Assembly: GCF_900114605.1 (NCBI RefSeq)
Contig: NZ_FOTP01000007.1
Span: 248,001 to 312,000, forward strand
DNA length: 64,000 nucleotides
DNA from: Bradyrhizobium sp. NFR13
GTDB taxonomy: Bacteria; Pseudomonadota; Alphaproteobacteria; Rhizobiales; Xanthobacteraceae
Direction: 5' to 3'
In this document: piece by piece, positions 18,592 through 27,150 of the stretch
Layout: each line of letters starts with the position of its first letter
Numbering within the stretch: the first letter of the stretch is position 1
Program-made: the position numbers and the translations under genes
The notes under the pieces: model-generated
What the model was told of the DNA's origin: nothing
Seen by the model: the letters and a program-made list of their open reading frames with translations, nothing else
Databases searched by the model: none

Positions 18592-19189
18592 TAGACCTAC
18601 GGTCGACATCATCGACGACGATCCGGCCATGCGCGATTCCCTGGCCTTCCTGCTCGATGTCAACGGATTCAAGGCGCGTGCGCACGCGACCGCCGCGGCG
18701 TTCCTCGAGCATATCCGAACATCCGCGCCCGATTGCGTCGTCTCCGACATCCGCATGCCCGGCATGAGCGGGCTGGATCTTGTCCGCAAACTCAAGGCGG
18801 ACGGCGTGCCCTGTCCCGTCGTCGCCATCACCGGTCACGGTGATATCGCGCTGGCCGTCGAGGCCATGAAGGCCGGTGCGGCCGATTTTATCGAGAAGCC
18901 GTTCGACGACGATGCGCTACTTTCGGCCGTGCGATCGGCCATGGCAGCAAAACCGAGCACTGGCTCGGACGCCGGACGTGACGGCGCGATGGCGCGTCTT
19001 GCGGACCTGTCGCCGCGCGAGCGCGACGTGCTGCAGGGCTTGGTATCCGGGAAGATCAACAAGGTGATCGCACACGATCTCGGGATCAGTCCGCGCACCG
19101 TCGAGGTTTACCGGGCCAACCTGATGGCGAAGACCGGCGCGCGGAGCATGTCGGAGCTCATGCGACTGGCGCTCGCGGCGGGACTGTAA
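18584..19189 (+). CDS. fixJ: response regulator FixJ
   Basis: 201 aa. The receiver domain (1-125) has acidic DDD at 11-13, phospho-acceptor Asp55 in VVSDIRMPG, Thr83 and Lys105 in EKPF. The C-terminal LuxR-type helix-turn-helix (140-200) reads [20 protein letters not shown], then [13 protein letters not shown]. Phosphorylated by FixL at low O2, it dimerises and activates promoters, classically fixK. Here fixK is 15 kb away at 34453, inside the same island. The start overlaps the FixL stop by eight bases. It converges on the mce gene 24 bp away. Confidence 0.93.
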   Translation: MNDRPTVDIIDDDPAMRDSLAFLLDVNGFKARAHATAAAFLEHIRTSAPDCVVSDIRMPGMSGLDLVRKLKADGVPCPVVAITGHGDIALAVEAMKAGAADFIEKPFDDDALLSAVRSAMAAKPSTGSDAGRDGAMARLADLSPRERDVLQGLVSGKINKVIAHDLGISPRTVEVYRANLMAKTGARSMSELMRLALAAGL

Positions 19190-19213
19190 GATCCCAGCGC
19201 GGCTCTTGCCGTC

Positions 19214-20320
19214 CTATTGCGATTCCCGCGCCGTCCATCGTACCAGATCGCGCGCGAGAGACTGGAAGGCCTTGTTGAAGGCGGCCGCAGCCTCGGCCGG
19301 ATCCATAGCACCGATCGGCTGCGATACGCTGAAGATCCGAGCCGCCGTCACCTTGTTCGACTCATCTAGAATTTTCGCCGACATCACGATGATGGCCTTG
19401 GCATCGGCCGACGGTTCGATCTCGAATCTGCGAATATCCAGCAAGACCCGCACTCCCCCCTGCCCTGCATTGTCGGGACGCAGCGGGGGATGATCGACGT
19501 CGTAGTTCTCGAAGCTCTGAAGCAGCTTCGCCTGCAGGAGGGCCGGCAGACTGTCGCTCCATTGCGCCGCCGCGAAGCCGGGTCGGTCCTCACCCGATGG
19601 AAACAGGAAGCGTTGCGTCTGCAGCCGCGCGATCGCTGTGGGTTCGCCGATGGTGATCTGCCCCTTCATGCGGGGCTGTCCCGGTTCGAATGGAGGAGCT
19701 TCGAGGTCGTAGGTCGTCTTGGCCTGCGGCGTCTGGCCGCCACCCATCGTCCGGTCCAGCCCGGCCAGGATGCTGTCCACGCGCGGCGTATTGCGCGCCA
19801 GACCCTCCGCGAAGATCTTCAGGTTGGCGACCGTATCGCGGAGCGGGTCCGCGTTCTCTGACAGGACGGCGTCCACACGCCGCAGCGCATCCCGCGCCGC
19901 CTGCGTCATGCTCTGGCCCGCGCCCGGGCCGGCCTGCAGGACGTCGCCGGGATTTAGACCCGCGGTGTCGCTACCACCTTCCAGCGCAACGACCGGCACG
20001 CCGGTGAGCCCCTGGAAGTCCAGTCCGATTCTGGTGTCCTTGCGGACGGGGGTCTCGATGGACACCGCTACGGTCGCGGCCACGGCCCGCGGACGCGCAG
20101 GGTCGAGACGCAGCGACGTGACTTCTCCGACGCGTATCCCGTTGAAAAGGACAGCCGCTCCGGTCAACAGCCCGGGAACGGGACCGTCGAAGGCGATCTG
20201 ATAGGTCGCTCGGCGTCCGACGGCGCCGGCGTTTTTCAGCCAATAGACGAAACCGAACACGCCGACGATCACGGCGAGTACGAACGCTCCGACGATCACG
20301 AATGGCGCGCGCGTTTCCAT
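19214..20320 (-). CDS. MCE/MlaD-family protein fused to ABC transport auxiliary domain
   Basis: 368 aa. One N-terminal membrane anchor (about 8-28) is followed by an MCE domain (40-120: VLFNGIRVGEVTSLRLDP, then LDFQGLTGVPVVALEGG). The C-terminal 150 residues (from the TYDLEAPPF segment) look like the ABC-type transport auxiliary domain that is normally a separate lipoprotein of PqiC type. The protein would sit in the periplasm, handing phospholipids between membranes for the adjacent MlaE/MlaF. AGGAG precedes ATG 20320. It lies 9 bp after the ATPase stop and forms one operon with it. Confidence 0.85.
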   Translation of the reverse strand: METRAPFVIVGAFVLAVIVGVFGFVYWLKNAGAVGRRATYQIAFDGPVPGLLTGAAVLFNGIRVGEVTSLRLDPARPRAVAATVAVSIETPVRKDTRIGLDFQGLTGVPVVALEGGSDTAGLNPGDVLQAGPGAGQSMTQAARDALRRVDAVLSENADPLRDTVANLKIFAEGLARNTPRVDSILAGLDRTMGGGQTPQAKTTYDLEAPPFEPGQPRMKGQITIGEPTAIARLQTQRFLFPSGEDRPGFAAAQWSDSLPALLQAKLLQSFENYDVDHPPLRPDNAGQGGVRVLLDIRRFEIEPSADAKAIIVMSAKILDESNKVTAARIFSVSQPIGAMDPAEAAAAFNKAFQSLARDLVRWTARESQ

Positions 20321-20329
20321 GTTCTTCTC

Positions 20330-21079
20330 CTAGGCGGCAGGGCTGTGGATCATCTTGGCGCGTACGCCGTGGAAGTAGCTCCTGACCCACGGATGATCCG
20401 AGGCCCGGACGTCGTCGAGGGAGCCCAGCGCGGCGATCTTTCCGTCGGCGAGTGCGGCGACGCGGTCACAGATCGATGCGAGACTGCTGAGGTCGTGGGT
20501 GACCATGAACACCGTCAGGTCGAGCGTCTTCTGCAGCACGGTGATAAGAGAGTCGAACTCACCCGCAGCGATGGGGTCGAGCCCCGACGTGGGTTCATCG
20601 AGAAACAGGATCGCCGGATCCAGCGCAAGCGCGCGCGCAAGCGCGACGCGCTTGGTCATTCCGCCCGATAGTTCGGAGGGAAACTTTTCGCCGTCGGCCG
20701 CCGTCAGGCCCACCATTTCGAGCTTGGCATTGGCGATCTCGTCCAACAATTCGTCCGAGATGTTGACGTTCTCGCGCAACGGAAACTGCACGTTCTGGCG
20801 GGCGTTTAACGACGAAAATAGCGCTCCCTGCTGGAAAAGGACGCCTAGGCGGCTGACCGGGCGACGTTCGATCTGCGGATCGATGCGTATCTCGCCGCTC
20901 CGCTTCGGCAGCAACCCGATCATCGCGCGCATGAGGACGGACTTGCCGCCTCCGGAGGCGCCGACCAGCCCCATCGTCTCGCCCCGGCGGACGGTGAGTG
21001 ACAGGTGATCGATAACCACGTGGCGACCAAAGCCGACCACCAGATCGTCGATTTGGATGGCTGAATCGGGCTCGGACAT
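20330..21079 (-). CDS. MlaF-like ABC ATPase of lipid transporter
   Basis: 249 aa. It starts MSEPDSAIQIDDLVVGFGRH. Walker A GASGGGKS at 40-47, signature ELSGGMTKRVALARAL, Walker B AILFLDEPTSGLDP and switch His in VTHDLSSL are all present. The GGM-TKR form of the signature is characteristic of the Mkl/MlaF branch that energises MCE lipid transporters. Longer in-frame extensions upstream are antisense to MlaE and rejected. Two bases separate it from the MlaE stop. Confidence 0.9.
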   Translation of the reverse strand: MSEPDSAIQIDDLVVGFGRHVVIDHLSLTVRRGETMGLVGASGGGKSVLMRAMIGLLPKRSGEIRIDPQIERRPVSRLGVLFQQGALFSSLNARQNVQFPLRENVNISDELLDEIANAKLEMVGLTAADGEKFPSELSGGMTKRVALARALALDPAILFLDEPTSGLDPIAAGEFDSLITVLQKTLDLTVFMVTHDLSSLASICDRVAALADGKIAALGSLDDVRASDHPWVRSYFHGVRAKMIHSPAA

Positions 21080-21081
21080 CA

Positions 21082-22233
21082 CTACATTCCGATCGAGGCG
21101 AAGAACACGGCGAAGATGCCGTCGATGACGATGACGAGAAAGATCGATTTCACGACCGAGGCAGTGGTCTGACGGCCAAGCGACTCGGCGCTTCCCTTCA
21201 CGCGCAAGCCTTCCACCGCTGCGACAATGCCGATGACCAGAGCCATGAACGGTGCCTTGATGAGACCGACCTCGAAATGCGTCACGGAAACCGCCTCGCG
21301 AAGCCGCGCGATGAAAATCGCCGGGCTCATTCCGCCGTAGAGCCATGCGACGAGACCGCCGCCGTAGAGCGCTGCCAGCGAGCCGAGGAAGGCGAGGATC
21401 GGCAATGCTATGATCAGCGCCAGTACGCGTGGCACGATTAGCACTTCGATGGGGTCCCGCTCCATGGTGATCAGGGCGTCGATCTCCTCGCGCATCTTCA
21501 TGGAACCAATCTCGGCAGTGTAGGCGCTCCCGGAGCGGCCAGCGACCATGATGGCGACGATCAGAACTCCGATCTCGCGCAGCACCAGAATGCCGACCAT
21601 ATCGACCACATAGGATTCCGCGCCGAAGCGCCTGAAGTGGAAGATACCCTGCTGGGCGATGATCGCGCCGATCAGGAAGGTGATGAGCAGCATGATCGGA
21701 ATGGCCTGCCAACCGACCCGAAACAACTGATAGACGGTTGAGGTCAGGCGCAGCCGCGCAGGTCGCAGCATGATGAGTCCGAGGCTGGCACTGACCGCCC
21801 CGAGCAGATGCAGAAACGCCACGACATCACGGGACATGCTTGCCATGTAGTCCGCTGCGCGCTCGATCTGTACTTGCGGCCAGGCCTTTCGCGGTTCGAT
21901 GTCCGAAGGCCGCCTGTTGAGGCCATGTGCCTGCGCGAGCAGCCCTGACAGGGATGTCGTAAGGCCGTGGACTTCCACGGCGGCGCCACCGGCGGACTCA
22001 CGGGTCAATTTCTCGAGAACCCAGGCACCGGACGTATCCAGGGCCGTCACGGCCGTCAGATCGAGTTCGCCGCCAGACGCCGGGTGGAGACGCAATTCCG
22101 CCTCGCGGAGCAGCCGTTCCATCAACTCGGCATGCTCCACTGTCCAAGAGCCACCAGCGACGAAGGCTAGTGGTCGCCCAGGCTGTGCTGTCAGCGTCGG
22201 AAGTGGATCAGGCGGGCTCATGGCGTCTTGCAT
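21082..22233 (-). CDS. MlaE-family lipid transporter permease with N-terminal STAS domain
   Basis: About 383 aa. A STAS-like region (residues 15-115, with LDTSGAWVLEKL) precedes the MlaE permease: VGWQAIPIMLLITFLIGAII, GSAYTAEIGSMKMREEIDAL and ITMERDPIEVLIVPRV are family marks. It would form the membrane channel for retrograde or anterograde phospholipid movement with the ATPase and MCE protein. The frame stays open to 22323, but a perfect FixK box occupies 22310-22323 and another lies at 22268-22281. Start 22233 (or 22221) downstream of them is therefore preferred. No strong ribosome site is seen for either. Confidence 0.85.
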   Translation of the reverse strand: MQDAMSPPDPLPTLTAQPGRPLAFVAGGSWTVEHAELMERLLREAELRLHPASGGELDLTAVTALDTSGAWVLEKLTRESAGGAAVEVHGLTTSLSGLLAQAHGLNRRPSDIEPRKAWPQVQIERAADYMASMSRDVVAFLHLLGAVSASLGLIMLRPARLRLTSTVYQLFRVGWQAIPIMLLITFLIGAIIAQQGIFHFRRFGAESYVVDMVGILVLREIGVLIVAIMVAGRSGSAYTAEIGSMKMREEIDALITMERDPIEVLIVPRVLALIIALPILAFLGSLAALYGGGLVAWLYGGMSPAIFIARLREAVSVTHFEVGLIKAPFMALVIGIVAAVEGLRVKGSAESLGRQTTASVVKSIFLVIVIDGIFAVFFASIGM

Positions 22234-22267
22234 GAGCGCAGATAGAAGGATCGCCCCCTGCCGCGCC

Positions 22268-22281
22268 TTGATCAAACGCAA
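22268..22281 (-). promoter_or_regulatory. FixK/FNR-type box (second of a pair)
   Basis: TTGATCAAACGCAA on plus, TTGCGTTTGATCAA on minus; fits TTG[AC]-N6-[TG]CAA. Its centre lies exactly 42 bp from that of the neighbouring box, so each box falls on the expected start site driven by the other. Confidence 0.55.
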
Positions 22282-22309
22282 TGTGGCCGCCCTATCGATG
22301 TGGGTGAGT

Positions 22310-22323
22310 TTGACGTGGGTCAA
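22310..22323. promoter_or_regulatory. FixK/FNR-type box between mla operon and divergent small genes
   Basis: TTGACGTGGGTCAA, perfectly symmetric TTGAC-N4-GTCAA. For the minus-strand mla operon it predicts a transcript start near 22275, ahead of the preferred MlaE start. For the plus strand it predicts one near 22358, just before 22371. Confidence 0.7.
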
Positions 22324-22370
22324 TCGGCAGAACGGAAATAGGCATACTCTGCGGATGGTGAGGGAGCAGG

Positions 22371-22634
22371 ATGCCAGGACACGTCGGACAGCAGGATCGA
22401 TACACGGCTCCGCAATACGAGCTTGCCTCGGGCGTCGCCCGAAGTTGGTCGGCCATACAGAAGATTCTGACCGATCGTCGGCGTCCTCTCGAGAGAAGGG
22501 TGATCGAGCAATCCGCCTCCGCTGTCGTCTCCGCCGTCATGATAGGCATTCTGGTCGGCGCGGCACTGCGTGCGACCACCGAACGGGAGGTCGGGATCGG
22601 CCTCGCCGACCGGCATGACCATTACCGATCCTGA
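22371..22634 (+). CDS. small protein with one membrane segment
   Basis: 87 aa. A charged N-terminal half (SAIQKILTDRRRPLERRV) is followed by a hydrophobic helix SAVVSAVMIGILVGAALR and a short polar tail. The layout resembles small membrane-anchored, ribosome- or stress-associated proteins but no family is certain. AGGGAG precedes the ATG. It lies divergent from the mla operon across a FixK box pair and 15 bp before the next gene, so it is probably induced at low oxygen. Confidence 0.6.
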   Translation: MPGHVGQQDRYTAPQYELASGVARSWSAIQKILTDRRRPLERRVIEQSASAVVSAVMIGILVGAALRATTEREVGIGLADRHDHYRS

Positions 22635-22649
22635 CCAAAGGGACATCCC

Positions 22650-23060
22650 ATGCAGCAGCACTCCTTCCAGCCCATCCGCAACAGCAGTCTCCCCGCGACC
22701 TTCCGCAGAATCCGCCTTGAGCTTGCGCGCAGTGCCAAGCATCCGGAGGGAGACCCCGAGATCGGCTACGTGATCGCCGCGCCGCTCGACAGAAACGATC
22801 GAATCGATGCTACGTCGTGGAAGTCGCACCGCGAGGCTTGCCGCGTCACGCGCCTGCGCCCAGGCGGAGATGACATCCGCGGCCATCTCGTTCATCGGCC
22901 CGGCGGAAGCTGGGCGTTCCACTACGACGTGGCCGGAGCGGCGGAGGACGAGGTGGGATTCCATTTCGAGGAGGAAGCGTTCCGGCAGGGCGAATACATT
23001 TCGCTCCGCGAGGCCGACGCGATCCATACCTATCGGGTGGCGTCTGTCACCCCGCTTTAA
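22650..23060 (+). CDS. hypothetical soluble protein
   Basis: 136 aa, no signal or membrane segment. Recognisable stretches are FRRIRLELARSAKHPEGD, GYVIAAPLDRNDRID, SHREACRVTRLRPGGDD and a C-terminal EADAIHTYRVASV. AAAGGGAC precedes the start. Together with the 87-residue gene upstream it forms a two-gene unit in the FixK-box promoter region. I do not recognise the family well enough to name it. Confidence 0.65.
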   Translation: MQQHSFQPIRNSSLPATFRRIRLELARSAKHPEGDPEIGYVIAAPLDRNDRIDATSWKSHREACRVTRLRPGGDDIRGHLVHRPGGSWAFHYDVAGAAEDEVGFHFEEEAFRQGEYISLREADAIHTYRVASVTPL

Positions 23061-23238
23061 CTGACCGCGCTTCAAGCTGCTCTGATGTTTTCGGAATAGA
23101 AACTGAGCCATGCGTCCGAGATCGGTCCTCGCGTCGGGCAGGTTTGGCAGCGAAGGCATGGCCCGTAATCTTGTCCGATCCATATAGCGGACGTTTCCGA
23201 GCGATTGTCTCAGGCACATCGGGAGGCAAAAAGGTCGA

Positions 23239-25935
23239 TCATTGCGCCCGCAGATCCAGCGAAACCAGTGCGATGGCTGGATCCTCTGGATCGCTCCCGA
23301 CTTGGAAGCCCAAAGCCCGGCACATCTGCAGCATGCCGTCGTTCGATTGCAGCACGTCGCCATGCAGTTCGAGAAGACCTTCGCTCTTCGCGTAGCGGAT
23401 CAGTTCGGTCATCAGGGCCCAGCCGAGGCCATGGCCCTTCCTGTCGGAGCGGACCAGAACGGCATATTCCGCCGTCCTGTACTGGGAATCCGAATGCAGA
23501 CGCGAGACCCCGAGTATTTCGCCGCTGCCGGGAGCCACGGCGGCGAAAGCCATGGCGCGCGCGTAATCGAGTTGCGTCAGCCGGGCGACGAACGGGTGCG
23601 GGAATTCCTTGATCGCCCCGAGAAACCTCGAATGCAAGTCGCCGGCATCGGTGTGGTCAAGCAGATGCTTGATGGCGGCCTCGTCCTCCGGCACGACAGG
23701 ACGCAGGCGGACGGTCTCGCCGTCCTGCAGAACGACGTCGCGCTGCCATACTGCGGGAAACGGCCGGATGGCCAGCCGCGTCTGTCCTGCGAAAAGGCGC
23801 TCCGGTACGGCCACCGCGATCCGCGCATCCAGCGCCAGAACGCCGGCTTCGTCCGCAAGCAACGGATTGATGTCGAGTTCGCGGATCAGCGGAAGGTCGA
23901 TCGCCATCTGCGATAATTTCAGCAGCGTCATCTGGACGGCGTCTTCCTTGACGGCGGGGACATCGCGGTAGCCAGCCAGTTGCCGCGCGACCGCGGTGCG
24001 CTTCACCAGATCGTCCGCCAGCTTCATGTCGAGCGGCGGCAATGCGAGCGCCTTGTCGTTGATGATTTCGACGGCAGTTCCGCCACGACCGAAAGCGACC
24101 ACCGGTCCGAACGTCGAATCGTCGGCAAGGCCAGCGATCAATTCCCGCGCGCGCGGCCGCATGATCATCGGCTGGACGATAACGCCGGCAATGCGGGCGT
24201 CTGGACACTTGGCTGTCACCGCCTCCATCATCGCACCGTGGGCAAGGCGGACAGCGTCGGCGTCCCGCAGGCCAAGCACCACGCCTCCGACATCGGACTT
24301 GTGCACGATGTCGCGCGACAGAATCTTCATAACTACCGCATGGCCCTTCCGGAAGAAGCCTTCCGATAGTGATACGGCTTCGTCCACATTCGCCGCCATC
24401 CGCGTCGGGACGATCGGGATGTCGTAGGCGTCGAACACCGCCGCGATTTCCAACGGGTCGAGCCAACCGCGCCCCTCCCCGATGGCTTGGTCCAGGACGC
24501 GTTGCGCAGCGGCACGATCGACCTTGACGCCCGCCATAACTCCAGGAGGTGTCGCCATCAGCGTTTGCATCGACTCATGATGATGCACGCCGTAAATGAA
24601 AGCGCGTATGGCATCGTCCTCCGTCGGGAAATTCGGAATGCCAGCGGAGTCGAGGGGCGCCGACACCGCCGCGTCGGCACCGACGAAGGCGGCCAACACC
24701 GGTTTCGGCAGTGATCCGGACCCGTTGCCCCTGTGCTCCGATACGGTATCGGCTACCGCACGGGCGATGGCGACGGGATCCGCCACGGCGGTCTGGACAT
24801 TCATTACCAGGACGGCATCGTTGTCGGCGTCGTCAAGCAGGGCATCCAGCGCCGCCCGGTAGACGTCAGCACCCGCATCGCCGCCGACATCCACCGGGTT
24901 AGACCCTGACCATCCGCCAAGTGCATCGTCCAGCCGCGATCTGACGGCCCTCCCAAGGTCCGCCGGAACGCCACCGAGTTCGACCAACCGATCGACTGCC
25001 AGGATGCCCAGACCCCCGCCGTTGGTGAGGATGGCGAGACGCCGCCCGCGAGGCTCGACGCCCCCTGCCAGCACCTCGGCGCAGTCGAACAACTCCCTGA
25101 GGTCGAACACGCGCAGTAGGCCTGCGCGGCGAAAGGCGGCGTCGTAGACAGCGTCGGCGCCCGCCAGCGCTCCGGTATGCGTGACCGCCGCCTTGGCGCC
25201 CTGCGCCATGCGGCCCGCCTTGACCACAACTACGGGCTTCACGCGCGCCGCAGCACGCGCCGCCGACATAAACTTTCGCGCATCCGGGATCGCCTCCAGA
25301 TAGAGTAAGATGGCCCGGGTGCCCGGATCCGACGCGAAGTAGTCAAGACAATCGGCAAGATCGACGTCGAGTTGATCCCCGATCGAGACGATTCCTGAGA
25401 AGCCAACGGGCCGCCGCGCCGCCCAGTCGACCATGGCGGCTACAATCGCACCTGACTGTGAAATCAGAGCCAATGATCCTTCGCTTGGCATGTGCGCGGC
25501 GAAGCTCGCGTTCAGGCGATGCTGCGGCACAAGTAGACCCAGGCAGTTCGGCCCGATCAACCGTAGTCCGCCCTTCTTCGCCGCATCGAGTGCAGCTGCG
25601 GCGAAAGAATTCGCGCCGTGACCCAGACCGGCACTAAGGATGACGGCTCCTGCCGCGCCCTTGATGGCAGCTGCGGCAATGATCCCCGGTACGGCCGCCG
25701 CCGGCGCCGTGACGACGACGAGATCCGGCGTGAAAGGCAGAGCGTCGAGGGACGCAAACGTCTTGTGGCCCTCGATGTCCGGATGCACGGGATTGACGAC
25801 CCCGAATTTGCCAGCGTATCCCGCCGCGCGGATGTTGCGCAGAACGGCGGCTCCCAATGATCTTGGACGGGGACTCGCGCCGACGAGGGCGAGTGCCTGG
25901 GGAGCCAGCAGCTTCTCTAACCTGTACGTTGACAT
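23239..25935 (-). CDS. ADP-forming acyl-CoA synthetase-like protein with C-terminal GNAT domain (Pat type)
   Basis: 898 aa. It has a CoA-binding Rossmann domain (10-130), ligase-CoA domain, ATP-grasp region (about 490-700) and C-terminal GNAT acetyltransferase (about 730-898, with RKGHGLG near 832). This is the architecture of Pat/YfiQ, the acyl-CoA-responsive protein lysine acetyltransferase that inactivates AMP-forming acyl-CoA synthetases. Unlike enteric Pat, which lacks it as far as I recall, the phospho-His of active ADP-forming ligases appears kept (His253 in VTHTGALAG). The protein may therefore still make or use acyl-CoA with ATP. The start at 25935 lies inside the end of the CBS gene, indicating coupling. 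Confidence 0.85.
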   Translation of the reverse strand: MSTYRLEKLLAPQALALVGASPRPRSLGAAVLRNIRAAGYAGKFGVVNPVHPDIEGHKTFASLDALPFTPDLVVVTAPAAAVPGIIAAAAIKGAAGAVILSAGLGHGANSFAAAALDAAKKGGLRLIGPNCLGLLVPQHRLNASFAAHMPSEGSLALISQSGAIVAAMVDWAARRPVGFSGIVSIGDQLDVDLADCLDYFASDPGTRAILLYLEAIPDARKFMSAARAAARVKPVVVVKAGRMAQGAKAAVTHTGALAGADAVYDAAFRRAGLLRVFDLRELFDCAEVLAGGVEPRGRRLAILTNGGGLGILAVDRLVELGGVPADLGRAVRSRLDDALGGWSGSNPVDVGGDAGADVYRAALDALLDDADNDAVLVMNVQTAVADPVAIARAVADTVSEHRGNGSGSLPKPVLAAFVGADAAVSAPLDSAGIPNFPTEDDAIRAFIYGVHHHESMQTLMATPPGVMAGVKVDRAAAQRVLDQAIGEGRGWLDPLEIAAVFDAYDIPIVPTRMAANVDEAVSLSEGFFRKGHAVVMKILSRDIVHKSDVGGVVLGLRDADAVRLAHGAMMEAVTAKCPDARIAGVIVQPMIMRPRARELIAGLADDSTFGPVVAFGRGGTAVEIINDKALALPPLDMKLADDLVKRTAVARQLAGYRDVPAVKEDAVQMTLLKLSQMAIDLPLIRELDINPLLADEAGVLALDARIAVAVPERLFAGQTRLAIRPFPAVWQRDVVLQDGETVRLRPVVPEDEAAIKHLLDHTDAGDLHSRFLGAIKEFPHPFVARLTQLDYARAMAFAAVAPGSGEILGVSRLHSDSQYRTAEYAVLVRSDRKGHGLGWALMTELIRYAKSEGLLELHGDVLQSNDGMLQMCRALGFQVGSDPEDPAIALVSLDLRAQ

Positions 25936-26393
25936 GCTGCAGCATCCGGGCCGAGGGTGGGCACGCTGGCGGGGAGCGTGCATTTTCGCAAGGCTCGGAA
26001 TATGTCTCCGCGGCCCACGATACCGATGAGCTTGTTCTCGCAATCGAGTACCGGCACGCTCTTGATCCGGTGCTGCACCATGGTCTGCAGGACGCGGGTC
26101 AGGCGGGTACCGCTATTCGCAGAGATCACGTCGCGTGACATGATTTCCTCGACCATGGTTCCCATGATCTCGTCATAATGCGGCAGAATCTGATCCGTAC
26201 CGAGAGCGAAGGGCCGCAGAGAATCGAACTTCGAAACGATTCCGATGACTTCGCCGTTCCGGACCACGGGATAGGACTCGACGTCATCCATAGCGAACAA
26301 CCGGTGCAGGTCGCCGACGGTCGTCTCTGGAGAGACCTGCCTGCAAGGCCTGGTCATTACATCGCCAGCAGTCTCTTCAAGAAACTCATACAT
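25917..26393 (-). CDS. two-CBS-domain protein
   Basis: 158 aa. CBS1 runs from GDVMTRPCRQVSPETTVGD to GEVIGIVSKFD; CBS2 from VEEIMSRDVISANSGTRL to LIGIVGRGDIF. CBS pairs bind AMP, ATP or S-adenosyl ligands and report energy state. GGGAG lies 6 bases before ATG 26393. The gene overlaps the Pat gene by 19 bases and follows hsp20, giving an Hsp20-CBS-Pat operon. The CBS protein may gate the acetyltransferase/ligase by adenylate level (inference). Confidence 0.88.
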   Translation of the reverse strand: MYEFLEETAGDVMTRPCRQVSPETTVGDLHRLFAMDDVESYPVVRNGEVIGIVSKFDSLRPFALGTDQILPHYDEIMGTMVEEIMSRDVISANSGTRLTRVLQTMVQHRIKSVPVLDCENKLIGIVGRGDIFRALRKCTLPASVPTLGPDAAACQRTG

Positions 26394-26413
26394 GGTTCGC
26401 TCCCGGGCGGCCG

Positions 26414-26445
26414 GAGACGTGCCGCGGATCAGCACGGCACGTCTC
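26414..26445 (-). terminator. 11-bp hairpin between hsp20 and CBS genes
   Basis: GAGACGTGCCG (26414-26424) pairs perfectly with CGGCACGTCTC (26435-26445), loop of 10. No T-run follows, so partial termination or mRNA-end protection that lets hsp20 exceed the downstream genes seems likelier than full termination. Confidence 0.5.
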
Positions 26446-26453
26446 GTATCGGA

Positions 26454-26930
26454 TCAGGCTGCGCTCTTGATCTCGATCTGCTTCGAGACCTTGGGTGCCG
26501 GCTTCTGAACCGTCACCTTCAGGATTCCCTTGGCTATCTCGGCCGAGATGTCTTCCGACTTCACGCCCGCAGGTAGTTCGATGGACCGGGAGAACGAACC
26601 GTAGCTACGTTCAACGAGATGATAGTCCTTCTCCTTTTCCTCGCGCTCGTTCTTCTTTTCGCCGCGGATGGTCAGGATGTTGTCGGCGACGTTGAGCGTG
26701 ACGTCCTTCTTTTCAAGACCGGGAAGTTCAGCCGTGATCTCGATCACCTTGTCGGTCTCGCTCAAATCCATGTTCGGGACCACGCCCGCATGGGTGACGA
26801 AGCCGGGAAAACCGCGCGTGAAACCGTCGAACAGTCGGTCGATCTCCTGTTGCAGAAAAGACAGCGGATTGGACTCACGGCGCAGTATCTGACGTTCGGC
26901 GCCGACTGGAACAACAGATTGCTTGGACAT
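26454..26930 (-). CDS. Hsp20/alpha-crystallin small heat shock protein
   Basis: 158 aa. The N-terminal arm (LSFLQQEIDRLFDGFTRGF) precedes an alpha-crystallin domain (about 45-150: PNMDLSETDKVIEITAELPG, ILTIRGEKKNE, SYGSFSRSIELPAGV, GILKVTV). It is an ATP-independent holdase that keeps denatured proteins soluble in the cytoplasm. AGGAGG lies just ahead of ATG 26930. A FixK box centred 70 bp upstream (26994-27007) predicts hypoxic induction. No ROSE-like thermometer is obvious in the short leader. Confidence 0.93.
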   Translation of the reverse strand: MSKQSVVPVGAERQILRRESNPLSFLQQEIDRLFDGFTRGFPGFVTHAGVVPNMDLSETDKVIEITAELPGLEKKDVTLNVADNILTIRGEKKNEREEKEKDYHLVERSYGSFSRSIELPAGVKSEDISAEIAKGILKVTVQKPAPKVSKQIEIKSAA

Positions 26931-26993
26931 GTACTTGCCTCCTGTTTGAGCCTTGATACCGACAGAACGATATTCCACGGCAGATTGTCGGCT

Positions 26994-27007
26994 TTGCGCA
27001 AAATCAA
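26994..27007 (-). promoter_or_regulatory. FixK/FNR-type box upstream of hsp20
   Basis: TTGCGCAAAATCAA. The identical 14-mer recurs at 32951-32964 before another island gene. Its centre is 70 bp from the hsp20 start, fitting a transcript start near 26960. Confidence 0.65.
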
Positions 27008-27150
27008 AAAACCGCTCGTTGATGGGGCAAAATGTACATAATCGGCAAACCAGTGGGATCAGCCAGAGGTCGGGAACTTGTGTTACGCGCAGGAATGTCG
27101 TTGTGTTTGACGCGGTTCAAGGCCCTGAAGAAAACCCATGAAAAGCCGTG

